A stretch of DNA of 64,000 nucleotides from Perognathus longimembris pacificus (Eukaryota > Chordata > Mammalia > Rodentia > Heteromyidae). How positions within the stretch are numbered: position 1 is the stretch's first letter; the number at the start of each line of letters is the position of its first letter. Both the position numbers and the translations under genes were made by a program. Below are positions 9,767 through 20,579 of this stretch, one piece after another. Location of the stretch: assembly GCF_023159225.1 (NCBI RefSeq), contig NC_063161.1:3777274-3841273 (forward strand). The letters run 5' to 3'. Below the pieces are notes generated by a model, which was given only the letters and a program-made list of their open reading frames with translations, ran no database searches and had not been told where the DNA came from.

Positions 9767-10629
9767 GGGGGGGGCGGGCTGGGGGGGGGGAGCAGCAGTC
9801 CGCCAGGCCCTCCTCTCTGCCCCTGCCCGGTGGGCTCTGCGGCCCCGTCCTGGGCCTGCAGGTGTTGAAGAAGGGCGGGGCGGGAAGGGTAGCCATGTCG
9901 TTATCTGCAGAATGCGTAACCGGGGTCTGGGTTCTTCTTGGAGATGAGCCAGGGACCAGGCCGGGACTCAGGAGGAGGGCGTCCCCAACCCCGGAGGGGG
10001 ACCCCCAGGCTGGCCTGCCGGGTGTCCGGGGCAGTGGCCCGAAGGGAGGGGTCACATTCTACCAGGCAGGGAGGGAGGGACGGGGTGGCGCTGGGCGCGG
10101 GCGGACCCCAGAGCCCCCACCCGGGCCGAGCCCCAGAGTGGATCCCGTGGTTAGCGGCGGGCAGCCGCCCCCCGGTCTGTCATCATGGGCACCGCCGGGC
10201 CGCCCCGCGACGGCCCGCTCGCAAAACCACCGCTGCTCCTGCCACCCCCCGTGACTGTCGTTGCGTTTGTTGTGGCTGCTTTAATCGCTGTTATCGCTGA
10301 CACACGTCCACCTCCCCGGCACCCCTGCCCCCGGAGGCCGGCCGCCCGGGAGGGGCACTGGCCGCCCCACGCCTGGCGGTCTGCCCCCACAAGAATTGTC
10401 TGCAGCTGCCGCTCGTGGTCCCGGGCCAGAGCCCTAGATTCTAGAATCCTCTCGGGGGCAAGACCGTTAGGGCGCTGCAGGCCAACATGGCTTCATTCTA
10501 GGCAGTTGCCCATGCAGGATTCCTTCTGCCCCACACCGATGACCCCTCCCCAGCCTCCGGTGCTCCCCCCCCCCCCCCCCGTCTCCGGCGCCCGCCGTCT
10601 CCGGTGCCTCCAGTCTCCGGTGCCCCCAG

Positions 10630-10718
10630 CCTGTCCAAGCTGGCTTTGAACCTTGATGCTTAGAACTCGGCCACCTGGGTAGCTGGGATGACAGGCCTGC
10701 ACTACCAGCACCTGGCAG
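10630..10718 (-). mobile_element. B1-like SINE fragment
   Basis: Plus-strand 'ccaagctggctttgaaccttg' and 'gtagctgggatgacaggc' match the minus-strand B1 head. Confidence 0.75.
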
Positions 10719-10734
10719 TTTCCACCTCTTTTTG

Positions 10735-10955
10735 GGGGGAGGGCGGGGGCTCAAACACAGGGCTGGGGCAGTATCCCCGCGCGCTTCCGCTCAGGGCTGG
10801 TGCCCTGCCTTGAACGACAGCGCCACCTCCGGTTTCCCGGTGGTTCCTTGGAGATCAGAGTCTCACCGAGCTTCCTGCCGGGGCGGGCTTTGAACCCCAA
10901 GTCTCAGATCTCAGCCTCTTGAGTAGCTTGAGCCACCAGCAGCCCTGCCTGGTTT
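10735..10955 (-). mobile_element. Composite B1/ID-like SINE
   Basis: A complete minus-strand copy: the tail at 10745 ('gggctcaaacacagggctgg'), linker 'ccttggagatcagagtctc', and head 'gatctcagcctcttgagtag'. Confidence 0.85.
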
Positions 10956-10959
10956 GCAC

Positions 10960-11699
10960 CTTTCTCCGTCGGGTCCTCCCTGGGCAGGGAGGCGACCGCC
11001 GGGGGCGGGGGGAGCGGGGTTGGGGTGCTCCCCTGAACGGAGGCGAGGCGGCCGGCCGGCACCCCGCTCGCTGGCGGCTCTGGTAGGGGAAGGGAGTCGG
11101 CGCTCGCCTTGCAAAGCCCCCGCCCGGGGCGGGGGGGACCCCGGCTGCCTTTGGGAGCTGTCCAGGAGGGAGGCTCTGGTCACGCGCGCGGCCCGCTGGG
11201 CCAGCCAGTGCCCTCTTTCTCCTCTACACCCCCACCAGCTGCCCCCCAGGACGCCCGTCTTACGGGTGAGACCACGGAGGCTCCGAGGGGTGCAGACACC
11301 TTCCCCAGCCCAGGGGACTCGCCCTGCCAGCCAGGAGCCGGGCCTTCAGTCTGTTGCCTGGCAGCCGGAGGGAGGGGGGGAGGGGGACCTGAGGAGCAGC
11401 CAGGCTGGGGTGGGGGGGGGGCAGCAGGCCCCGGGACTGTCCTGACATCGCTGTCATTTTACAGGGCACCAGTGCTGCGTCTGCCCCGGGACCCCGCTGC
11501 CCCCTCAAAGACATCCGCAGCGACCCCAGGCCCTTGGAACCTCACCCTCCTGGCATCCTCGAGCGCACTGAGATCAAAAGCCAAAAAGCGGACGCAAAGA
11601 TCCAAACCGCAGCCAGGCTTGTGTGGCCTGGATCGCTGAGAACCTTCTGGAAGTGTCTCGGCCCCCGGGGGCTGCTAGGGGAGAGGGGCAACCCTCCTT
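10960..11699. other. GC-rich intergenic sequence, no gene seen
   Basis: No exon, repeat family or RNA gene recognised. CpG is high at about 11000-11200. Confidence 0.55.
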
Positions 11700-11830
11700 C
11701 TGACGTTCCATTTTAATAATATTTGAAGTATTCTAATTAAAGGCTCTGTGCTCCCTTTGAAATACTAGCAATTACAAAGATGAATAATTGCATAATAAAT
11801 ATTAATTTGCATCATGGTAATGAGGCCCGG
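11700..11830. promoter_or_regulatory. AT-rich island with homeodomain and octamer motifs (candidate enhancer)
   Basis: About 120 bases of AT-rich sequence sit abruptly inside GC-rich DNA. It contains a TAATTA core (11734-11739), an exact octamer ATTTGCAT (11805-11812) and an octamer-like 'taattgcataat'. It matches no repeat in the window. Such islands in GC-rich regions are often conserved noncoding elements; conservation itself cannot be judged here. Confidence 0.5.
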
Positions 11831-12312
11831 AGGCCCCCCGCCGCTGCCGCCACTGCTCGGTGAGGATTTAGCTTCGCCCTCCTCCCTGGGTGGGGGGGAG
11901 GGGCCAGGCCCACCGGGACGCCGGGACACTCTTGGTAGTGGGGACTGCTCAGGTTCCCCCATCCAGGATCCCTGAGACCCGCTGGCACTAAAGGCGCCCC
12001 CACCTGAAGCAGCCCCCCAGGTTCAAGCTTCTGCTCCCGGCTTCCCCAGCTCCTCTTCTTCCTCCCTGGAATCAGGACTCCGGGGACGGGCTGGGTCCCC
12101 CTGTGGCTCCCAGGGACCTGGGGTGGGGGGGACATTCGCCGAAGTGACAGAGGTGCCTGGGCAGTGCTGGTCTGGGAGAAGGTTCTAGAAGAAGGTAGCC
12201 ATGGGCTGGGAAGCGGTGGCACACCCCCCTTTTGCGGAGAGGGGCTGTGGCCGTGTGGTTTCCTGGCGGCGGCGGCGGGCTGAGGGTGGTTACTGTTAAT
12301 CACAGCGCACCT

Positions 12313-12326
12313 GTCACCATGACAAC
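12313..12326. promoter_or_regulatory. RFX X-box-like motif
   Basis: 'gtcaccatgacaac' fits GTNRCCNNRGYAAC with one mismatch. It lies just downstream of 'ggttactgttaatcacagc'. Confidence 0.35.
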
Positions 12327-12329
12327 CGC

Positions 12330-13480
12330 CCAGCCGCGCCACCCGCCCCCCAGCTGGCGCCTGCCTCGTCCCCCCCCCCCCCCGCACCGCATCTCAAGCC
12401 TGGCGGCATCTGGGGACATGATTCTGCAGGTGGGGAGACTGAGCCAGGCCTCGGGGCCTCAAGCGGGGGTGGGGCGGGGGGGGCCCTGGGGTCTCCTGGC
12501 TCCCGGCGGCGGGAGCTTCCTGGCGGCAGCCTCCCCTGGTCGGGGCCTTGGGGTGCGCATGGCTGGGACTAAGCTCAGCACTGCTCTGCCAGGCCTCACT
12601 GGCTTGGCGGGAACAGGCTTTTCCTGCGTCCACCCGGCTGCCGCGGGCCGGGTGCGTGGGGGAAGGGGCGGCTCTCGTTTCCGGGTCCATCGGGAAGGCA
12701 GGGGAGGCCGGGGGAACCCGTGGCCCTTCACAACTCCGGGGTGTCATGCGAATGCAGCCCTGGGACCCCCAGCCCGGGCCCAGGAGGAGGAGAAACGTCA
12801 GCGCGGCCAATGCCGTCTCCGCGGGGCGGAGGCACCGGGACTCGCCTGTGGGACCCCGCGAGAGCCCGCAGGAGCCCCCCCGCAAGTGCCCGCACCCCCT
12901 CCCCCGCCCCCCGGGCCAAACGCGGGGCCGCCTGGCCGGCCTGTGCCATCGCTCACCCCAGGGTCCAGCCTGGCTCCGTGAGGCGGGGGGCCGAGTTCCA
13001 GCCTGGCCGCGCGGCAGGAGGACATTGGCGGCGTAATGTGGGGGTCCCCCAGGAGCATCCACGCGCCCAGCAGGGAAAGGTCACATGGCAGCCCCGCCCC
13101 CTCCTGCCCCGCAGCGTCCTGGGCCCGTCCATCTGGGGGCCTGGGGACGGGTGACATTTATCATTCATTCACCAATCCCGACATGGCTTCCTCAGGACAA
13201 GCCTCCCCCCCTTCTCTGCCTGTCTCCTTCCCTTGCCCCCCACCCCCCCCCAGAGACCCCAGGTGTCTGTTCCTCTCTCTGCTCCCACTAAACTCAGACA
13301 GACCACACCCTTCCAGCGGCCTCACCCCTCCCTCATGACACTGCCCCCCCATGTCTGACCCCCCCCACATGGGGGGGCCTCTCTACTCTCTTCCCGGGAG
13401 CCCCCCCATCTAGCCCCCGGCTCCCTTACCCCTCAGGTGGCCCCCTGACCCCACTGAACCCAGAGAGCTCCTTTCAACCC
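12330..13480. other. GC-rich intergenic sequence, no gene seen
   Basis: Overlapping open frames on both strands with low-complexity Pro/Gly/Arg/Ala content. No splice-bounded exon with recognisable similarity was found. Confidence 0.55.
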
Positions 13481-13732
13481 CAACTCATTGGCCCATCCTC
13501 CTGTCAATCATGTGTTCAACTCATTGGCCCGTCCCCCTGTCAATCATGTGTTCAACTCATTGGCCCATCCTCCTGTCAATCATGTGTTCAACTCATTGGC
13601 CCTTCCCCCTGTCAATCATGTGTTTAACTCATTGGCCCATCCCCCTGTCAATCATGTGTTCAACTCATTGGCCCATCCCCCTGTCAATCATGTGTTCAAC
13701 TCATTGGCCCATCCTCCCGTCAATCATGCGTT
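13481..13732. repeat. 36-bp tandem array, seven units, each with CCAAT and PBX/PREP-like sites
   Basis: Seven units of exactly 36 bp start at 13481, 13517, 13553, 13589, 13625, 13661 and 13697. Every unit contains 'ctcattggccc' (reverse complement gggCCAATgag, an NF-Y box). Six units contain 'ctgtcaatca', whose reverse complement TGATTGACAG is the PBX-PREP/MEIS composite site; the seventh has 'ccgtcaatca'. The unit length is a multiple of three, so open frames run through it, but the peptide repeat has no recognised function. Confidence 0.95.
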
Positions 13733-13739
13733 CCCCGTG

Positions 13740-15090
13740 GTTGTCCCCACACCAACTCCCGCCACCCCTTCCGCCCCCCCCCCCCCCCGGCACTGTCCCC
13801 CAAGACTCCTCCGTCCTTCCAGTGGCTCGGAACAGATATGCAGGGTCAGCCTGACGTCTTCCTCCCTCGAGCACCCACAGCTGGTGGACCGGCAGAGCCG
13901 GGGGGCTCTGCCCCCGCCCCGCGTGGCTGCCTCCCCGGCCGAGCTGCTCTCACCGCGGGGGCCACTGCGGAGCTGGGAGCGAGGGACACAGCCCGGGCCC
14001 GCGGGCTCAGGACCCTCCTCCCTCCCCTGCGGCCACGGGGCAGCGAGCCGGGGCGTCCGCCCTAGACAGGGGCAGCTGGGGCTGGGGTTTCTCCAGAGCG
14101 TGCGCGCGCGCCTTCGTGTCCGCGTGGGTTTGCGGTGCCGTTCCCGGGGCGTGGACTCGGGGCCCGGTCGCTGTCCCCGAGCTCCGGCGCCCACGGCCGG
14201 CTCTCCGCCCCTTCAGCCACAGCTCCGCGCGCGGCGCTCTTCGTGCTGAATTGGAGACGGGTCTCACAGGCTTTCCTGCCGACGCTGGCCTCGCACCCGG
14301 GTCCCGGGCCCTCAGCCCCCTCCGCGTGGGGCCCCCCCGTGTCCCGGGGCGCCTGTCCTGCAGGCTCGGCTCTTCCTTGGGGGGGTTCGGTCCCTCGACG
14401 GCAAAGAACCAAGGCAGACACAGTGGGGCGGTGCCACGCGGCCCCCGTGTTTTGCTTGCGTGGCCTCTGGGCGTGTCCTCCGTGGGGTGGGGGGGGCAGG
14501 AGGCGCCCTGGGTGGGCATTGGAGCCGGGTGGAGGGGCTTCTGGTCCTCGCTGCCCCGCACCCCCTCCCCTGGCTCCCCCGCCCCCCCTCCCGGCGTTGA
14601 CCGGCGCTCCAGTCTTCACTTCCTGCCATCGCCCAGGCCAAGGTGGCTCAGGAGAGGACGGGCGAGGGAGGGGTCAGGGGTCGCCACCGGCCCCTGGGGG
14701 CTCTGATCTTAGTGAAGATCCCCGTCCAGAACTCCTCAGCCCTGGCGTGTCTCCCTCCCTCCCCCTCTCCCCCCCACCTGCTGTCTTCCCCCATTAAGGC
14801 CTTCCCTCCCCAGGCCTCCCTCCCTCCTTCCCTCCCTCCCTCCATCTCACCGAAAACCCCATGCCCAGATGTGTGTGAATGACTCGTGCCCTTTGTATCA
14901 GTCAGCGTAACCCAGGTTGTGCTGCGGTAACAAACAGGTCCCCCAAGTGGGTGGATTTAACCCTCTCCTCCCTCCCTGGGTGGCAGCTCTCCCTTCCTCC
15001 CATTCCAGAGGACAAAGCCAGCCGCACAGCCACCTCAACTGCACAGGACACCTCCACATTCTGCACCCCAAGTCCTCAGCTTTACCACTG
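13740..15090. other. Intergenic sequence, no gene seen
   Basis: GC-rich up to about 14700, then a CCCTCC-rich stretch. At 14890-14940 ('gtatcagtcagcgtaaccca' and 'tgctgcggtaacaaacag') the sequence resembles an ancient mammal-wide repeat that I cannot name with confidence. Confidence 0.5.
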
Positions 15091-15095
15091 AGTGT

Positions 15096-15124
15096 GCAGG
15101 GGAGGGGGAGACGGGGGGGGGAGA

Positions 15125-15160
<36 letters not shown>

Positions 15161-15182
15161 GGAGAGAGAGCGAGAGCGAGCG
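15096..15182. repeat. GA-rich microsatellite
   Basis: A G-run passes into (GA)n with interruptions by GAGG and GAGC. Confidence 0.9.
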
Positions 15183-15314
15183 CCGAGGATACACTGCAAG
15201 CATGCGCCCACAGTCTCTTAATGGCTAAGCACGAACTTGTGCAAATAGTCAATGGGCCGTGGTCGACCTGTATTTTCCTGTGTGGTCCATTGGCTCTGCT
15301 TGTGAATAAGTGTG

Positions 15315-15390
15315 TGCCCCCTCCCTCCTCCCTCCCTCCCCCCTCCCTCCCCCCTCCCTCTCCCCTCCCTCCCCCTCCCTCCCTCGACCT
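15315..15390. repeat. (CCCTCC)n simple repeat
   Basis: CCTCC and CCCCTCC units; the complementary strand is G-rich and could fold into quadruplexes. Confidence 0.9.
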
Positions 15391-15915
15391 CCTTGTCTGT
15401 GGTTTGGTAGCTCCCTCATTATCTGGAAGGCCCCCCCCCCCTGCACGCTCACCTCGGTTCCGGGCTGCGATTCCTCCGGGGCCTTTGCTGCTCTCGTGAA
15501 CACCCCGGGCGCTGGCGGCTGGGGCGGGAGGGTTTTACTGGGGTGGATTTATTTCCCCGTCTCCTGAGGTTTCTGTGAGCCGGTTGCCTGTGCCCAGGGC
15601 TCCCCAGGGGTTACTCGTGACCGTCTGGGCCCGGGGTCTTTCCCTCGAGTCCTGGCGCCCTGGGCTGTCCGCCGGGCAGCCCCCCCCCCCCGCACCCCGG
15701 CAGGCCCCTGGGACCGCGTCGGGCATTTGACTGCGAGCTTTCCTCTCCCCGCTCCGGCGCGTGGCCGTCACGCCAAGCCAGGGTGCAGGGGAAGGGGCGG
15801 CAGGGCCCAGTCCTTCTACCCGCCACGGGTTGTGAGGTCCGGAGGTGTGGCAGCCCCATCGCGGCCTGTGGAGCAAGGGGCGCATTCAAGGCGTAAGAGG
15901 TGGTGATCTGGGCTA

Positions 15916-16050
15916 GATGCTGGGGTTCCTGAGGAGAGGGGGGGCACTGGCCGGGACTCCGATGCTGGGGTTCCTGAGGAGAGGGGGGGCACTGGCCGGG
16001 ACTCCGATGTTGGGGTTCCTGAGGAGAGGGGGGGCACTGGCCGGGACTCC
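15916..16050. repeat. 45-bp tandem repeat, three units
   Basis: Three nearly identical 45-bp units begin at 15916, 15961 and 16006 (each contains 'ggttcctgaggagagggggg'). The third diverges after 'ccgggactccg'. Confidence 0.95.
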
Positions 16051-16519
16051 GGTGGTACAGGAGGAGGCAGCAGAAATGGGACTCGACCTCACACAGGAGG
16101 AGAAGCAGCTGTTCCTCCAGCGGCCAATGCATGTGTCCCCCCGCTGCAGAACAGGGGGGCCATGGCGGCGGGAATGGACTGATGGACGCAGCTCTGGAGG
16201 ACGGAGGTTCAAAGCCAAGGTGCTCCCAGGACTGGGCCCTGGGGACAGAGCCCACGGGGAGCCAGGGGCCGCCGTCCCCAAGGGGCCTCTCCGCGTCCTG
16301 TCCCCTTCCCATCATGCCACAGGGGCCCTGGGAAGCCAGAGGGGCCTCAGCGAATCGTGACCTCGACCTTCCAAACCAGGGGTGCGGCCGGAGGCGGGGG
16401 GGGGGGGGGGGCGTGCTCTGGGGAGGGGCGGCCCGCAGGCTGCCGAGGGGAGGGGGAGCAGGGCAGAGGCGGAGCCCGCAGCCGCGCCCCAGCCCACCCC
16501 AGGCCCGCGGCCCGTCGAC

Positions 16520-16760
16520 GCAGACGTCGGTGGAAATGTCAGGTTTTTCGGTGCGCGTTGGCATTAATGTAGAAAAATGAGGCTCGGCGGCCGCGCGCGG
16601 AGCCCCCCCACCCCCGCCCCGCCCCGCCCCGCCCCGCCGGGGCTCCTGACGCCTTCATTAAAGCTGATAAATACCCCGCTCTAAAGATAACTTCCCCACA
16701 AAGCCGCCGCGCGCCCGCTGATTAGTCGCTACAAGCTCTGGCAAATGGCCTGGACGGCGG
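16520..16760. promoter_or_regulatory. Candidate conserved noncoding element with GATA-type motifs
   Basis: Two AT-rich blocks flank a C-rich one: 'ggcattaatgtagaaaaatg' near 16560, then 'cattaaagctgataaatacc' with TGATAA (16665-16670) and AGATAA (16685-16690), then 'gctgattagtcgct'. No repeat identity. Enhancer-like by composition only. Confidence 0.4.
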
Positions 16761-16966
16761 CCCGGCTCTCAGCCGCCCGGGGCCTGCGGGAGGCCGGGGC
16801 GGGGCGAAGGCCTGCCTGCCCTGGGTCTTGGTGCTGGCCGGGACACCCCCTCCCCCGTGTGTGCCTCGGGACACCCCGGGAAACAGCCCCCCAGGAAAGT
16901 CCATCTCCCATCTTCCTCAAGAGCAGAGCCGCTTCCTGCTCTCACGGAACTGAGTCCAGCTGCCAG

Positions 16967-17086
16967 GAGCAGGGACTCGGTTCCGGGAGCAGGGACTGGG
17001 TTCCGGGAGCAGGGACTCGGTTCCGGGAGCAGGGACTGGGTTCCGGGAGCAGGGACTCGGTTCCGGGAGCAGGGACTGGGTTCTGG
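16967..17086. repeat. 20-bp tandem repeat arranged as 40-bp dimers
   Basis: Six units of the type gagcagggactcggttccgg, alternating 'actcgg' and 'actggg', give a 40-bp higher-order period. The last unit carries 'ttctgg'. Confidence 0.95.
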
Positions 17087-17094
17087 GAGTGGAT

Positions 17095-17265
17095 GGATGA
17101 AAGACAGAGTGAATGATGCGTGAGTACATGGACGTGTGCATGGCTGAACGAGCAAACGACCGGATGAGGAATGAATGAATGAATGAATGGGTGGGTGCCA
17201 TGGAGGGGAGAGTGCATGAATGAGTGATCGAGTGACCGTGCGAGTGAATTAATGAATGGCTGAAG
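17095..17265. repeat. Degenerate (GAATGA)n-like tract
   Basis: Irregular gaatgaatgaatg and gtgagtga units continue directly from the 20-bp array. Confidence 0.8.
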
Positions 17266-17539
17266 GAGCATCATGGCCGTGACCCGGCCGCCGGCTGGGC
17301 CTGCTGCTCGGGGCTGACGGGGCTTCTGGCTGGGGCAAGTAGGGGGCGGGACCCCAGGGTGGGACAGGGCCTCCTGCCATGCCCTGCCCCCCCCCCCGCC
17401 CTGGGGCTGGGAGGATCGAGGAGCAGCCCGGCAGGCTGGGGGGGGGGGCGGAGGGGCCCCGGGGCTGGAACTCTGCCTGCGCCCCGTCCCCGCACTCTGT
17501 CACCCCAGGCTGGCCTCTCCCACTCGGGCCACGCCGCCA

Positions 17540-17655
17540 GCCTGCCTCGGGATGTTAACGGGAACTAGAGTCCCGCAGACTTTCCTGCCTAGGCTGGCCT
17601 CCAGCCACGGCCTCCGCCTCGGAGGGTCCAGATGACCGGCGTGGGCCGCAAGCAC
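17540..17655 (-). mobile_element. B1-like SINE fragment with linker
   Basis: Plus-strand 'gagtcccgcagactttcctg' and 'cctaggctggcctccagcc' match the minus-strand linker and B1 head of the composite SINE. Confidence 0.7.
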
Positions 17656-18109
17656 CCTGTCCTTTGTGTCTCTCAACACTTGCCCTGGGAACCACGGTGC
17701 AGGGGGGAGGGGGCGGGGGCTCCGCACGGACACGCAGCAGCCCCGGGCCCTTCGCCTGGCCAGGACCCAGGAACGGGGCTCCGTGAGATCGAGACTTCCC
17801 GGAGCTCAGAAAGGACGGGCCGCCCCCCAACCCGCCCCGGGCCCTTTGCACAGGCGGTCTCCTCCCCCGGATTCGCCCGAGGAGCCTCGGATGCCCTTGC
17901 CGGCGCTCGCGTCCAAGGTCCTCGCCTCCGGAAGGGGGGAGGGGAGCTGGGGGGGAGGGGAGGAGAGGGAGGGCGCGGGCTCGGCGTCCCGCAGCTGTCG
18001 CCCGCCCCGGCAGCTGGTGACAAGCTCTGCCTTTCTCCTCTGACCTGTGTGTAGGAACTCAAGCGCGCGGGCAGCAGATGGGATTCGCGTCGGGAAGCGA
18101 CCTCCGGAG

Positions 18110-18310
18110 AGCGGCTGCTAATGACGGTTCTATTTTTAAGAAAGGCCGGCTCCCCGGGCGGCGCCCGCGCAAAGGGCAGCTGGCTGCGCGTGACGCCCGC
18201 CCGAGGAGACGTCCTCCCCGTAGAAGGTGCATCAATTATTTACCGACAGCCATCCGGCTGCTCCCTCCGCGCCCAGCGCCGCTCCCCTGTTCCGTTTGCT
18301 TCTGTCCAGA
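18110..18310. promoter_or_regulatory. Candidate conserved noncoding element with MEF2-type motif
   Basis: 'ctatttttaa' (18130-18139) fits the MEF2 consensus YTAWWWWTAR. The sequence 'gcatcaattatttaccgaca' near 18229 forms a second AT-rich core. No repeat similarity seen; function is inferred from composition and motif. Confidence 0.4.
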
Positions 18311-18329
18311 GCTGGAGGGAGGGTCTTGC

Positions 18330-18440
18330 ATCTTGCTCGATGGCCGGGGGACTTGCTCCTCGTGCAGCCTGGGCGGTCCCGTGACCTCAGCCCCCCCCCC
18401 CCCCAGGGCTGAGATTACAGGCGTGCACCGCCGAGCTTAG
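18330..18440 (-). mobile_element. B1-like SINE fragment
   Basis: Plus-strand 'gggctgagattacaggcgtg' (interrupted before it by a C-run) is the minus-strand B1 head. It is degraded. Confidence 0.6.
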
Positions 18441-18449
18441 GGCACAGAC

Positions 18450-19405
18450 ACACGCGACTCCGCTCTGCCCCCCGCGCCTGGGCTGGGGCCTGGCCGCCCT
18501 CCGGCTGGCCTGGTCCCGGGAACCACTGTGAGCCATCCATCCGTGCACCCCATCACAGCGGGGGGGGACCGAGCTGCACCCCTCGAGTCCCCAGGCAGGC
18601 CCGGGCTGCCCCCGTGTGTGGATCAGGGTCTGGCCAGGAGGTGGGGGGGTCGTGTCTCCATCCACCACGTCTTGGACCGCAGGGCTGCTGTCAGGAGAAG
18701 CCTGCCACACACACGCCTGGATGGGGGGGTCCTCCCGCCTCGGCCCCCCCCCCCGCATAGCTGGGACGTGAACCCCAGCATTACCCCTCCTGACTGTGTG
18801 ACCCCCCCACCCCCGACCCAAGAGCATCGGAGGAAGCTAATGTCTGATCCCGGCCCGCGGTGGCTGCCGCCTCCTCCTCCCTCCGGCGGAGCCCTGATGG
18901 GCACCCGTGGCCCTGCCCTTCCAGTGGGCACCGGGAAGGAGCTCGGCGTTGGGCCTGGAACCGGCGTGGGTTCAAGTCCGCAGTCACCGGAGCCTTCACC
19001 ACGGCCACAGCGGGGACACAAGTGATGCCGGGAAGGGAGGACAGAGCATCCTGGGCTCGGATGAGGCCCCCCCCACTGGCCTGGGGCAGGATGGGGGTCC
19101 CGCCTGCCTTCCCCCCGGAGGGGGGAGCCCCCCTGGTCCCCCAAGGAGTGGGGGGGCGCTCTGGCCCCTGCGCCCATCAACATGGGGCGTCTCCTTGGGC
19201 CGCAGCTGTCTCCGGAAGCCCCCGTGGACGGGCGTTCCGCCGGGGCTCAGCTGTCCCTGGGGAAGCGGGGGTCAGGGCTTGGCCGGCGCCCACAGCGGGG
19301 CGCCGCGGGCCCCCCCTGCCCGGCACTCCGGCGCACTGATGCGTGGAAGGCGTTCGCACACGTCCCTGCCGCTGCAATCCCCCCACTCCCCCCCTGCCCC
19401 CCCTT
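18450..19405. other. GC-rich intergenic sequence, no gene seen
   Basis: Long frames on both strands but no recognisable protein. Several C and G homopolymers (for example 18748-18755). Confidence 0.55.
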
Positions 19406-19409
19406 GCAG

Positions 19410-19600
19410 CCTGGGACCGGCCCCGCCCTCTGCCCCGCCCACCGCCCCCGGCCCCGCCCCGCCCCCGCCTACCGGCTCCGCCCAGGCCCCGCCCTCTGCC
19501 CCGCCCACCGGCCACCGGCCCCACTTACCGGCCCCGCCCACCGCCCCCGGCCCCGCCCCCGGCCCCGCCCCCGGCCCCGCCCGGTCCCACGGCCATTCCC
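19410..19600. repeat. GC-box-rich minisatellite (CCGGCCCCGCCCAC type)
   Basis: Imperfect units of 'ccccggccccgcccaccg' repeat about a dozen times. Each carries a CCCCGCCC core, the Sp/KLF type motif. Confidence 0.9.
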
Positions 19601-20049
19601 CGCCATCCGGACCAAGGGCCGCGCCCCAACCTGGGCGCCGAGGCCGAGGTTGGCTTAGGGCTGGGGAGACTGAGGCCCGGCCGGCGGTCCCGCCGTCTGT
19701 GCTGCAGGCTGTGCCGGTGGCCATTGTTCCACTGGGGGGGGGGGAGGGCTCTGTGCTGAGGCCCAGAAGCTGTGGGGGGACAGCATTGGTAAACGGGGCG
19801 CACAGCATCGCCGCGGCACCGCCTGGCCCGCTTGGCCCTCGGGCTCTGGACGAAGCGCCGCCGCCTCCCGGGGTGGACCGGACATCCAGGCGGGAGGCGC
19901 GGACCCGGCCGGGCAGCGGCTGGCCGGCGGTGATGCCCCCCCCCCCCCTCCCGGCAGGGCCGCCCCCACTCCGCCTCCCCCTCCCCCCCAGCCCGGGGCC
20001 TGGGCGCCGTCTCACCGCCTGAGCCGCAGCCCCACTTCCCGTTCTCCGG

Positions 20050-20166
20050 CCCCTTGGAGATGAGGGTTCCGTGGACGTTCCCGGCCCAGGCTGGTTCTGC
20101 ACTGGGATCCTCAGATCTCAGTCTCGTGCGGCGGGGGTTACAGGAGTGAGCCACCGGGGCCAGCCC
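20050..20166 (-). mobile_element. B1-like SINE with linker
   Basis: Plus-strand 'ccttggagatgagggttccg' (linker), then 'cccaggctggttctgcactg', 'gatctcagtctcgtgcgg' and 'gttacaggagtgagccaccg'. Confidence 0.8.
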
Positions 20167-20397
20167 CTGGCCTGTCCTCACCCTCTGGGCAGGTCAGCCG
20201 CTCCAGGCCTGGCCCAGGAAACCTGGGGTGGGGGTGGGGGGGGTCCCGGCACAGTGCGCCCCCCCAGGCTGAGGTGCGGAGGAGCCCAGAGGGCACGGGA
20301 GCGGCCGTGTGTGCTCGCTTGCTAGGGGAAGCCGGGCGTGAGCGGCACTGTCCATTTGCACTTGGGCGTGCCCGTGTGTGATCATGCCTCTGTCAGC

Positions 20398-20446
20398 CAC
20401 ACACACACCGCATACCCAACACACACCACACCACACACACACCGCT
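20398..20446. repeat. (CA)n-rich microsatellite
   Basis: Interrupted CACACA and CACACC units. Confidence 0.9.
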
Positions 20447-20579
20447 GTGCGCGCCCCGAGCCCAGGCCTCGAACCCGCCAGGGGGACGCTGGGCCCCGTG
20501 GGAGGTGGAGGACGGAGGACTGCGGTGGGAAGCCGGCCGGGAAACCAAGCAAGAGCAGGGCGGGGGCCGGGCTCAGCTC

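Noticed and set aside
13481..13732. CRISPR-like look of regularly spaced repeats
   Set aside because: The units are directly adjacent with no variable spacers, and the host is a mammal. It is a minisatellite.
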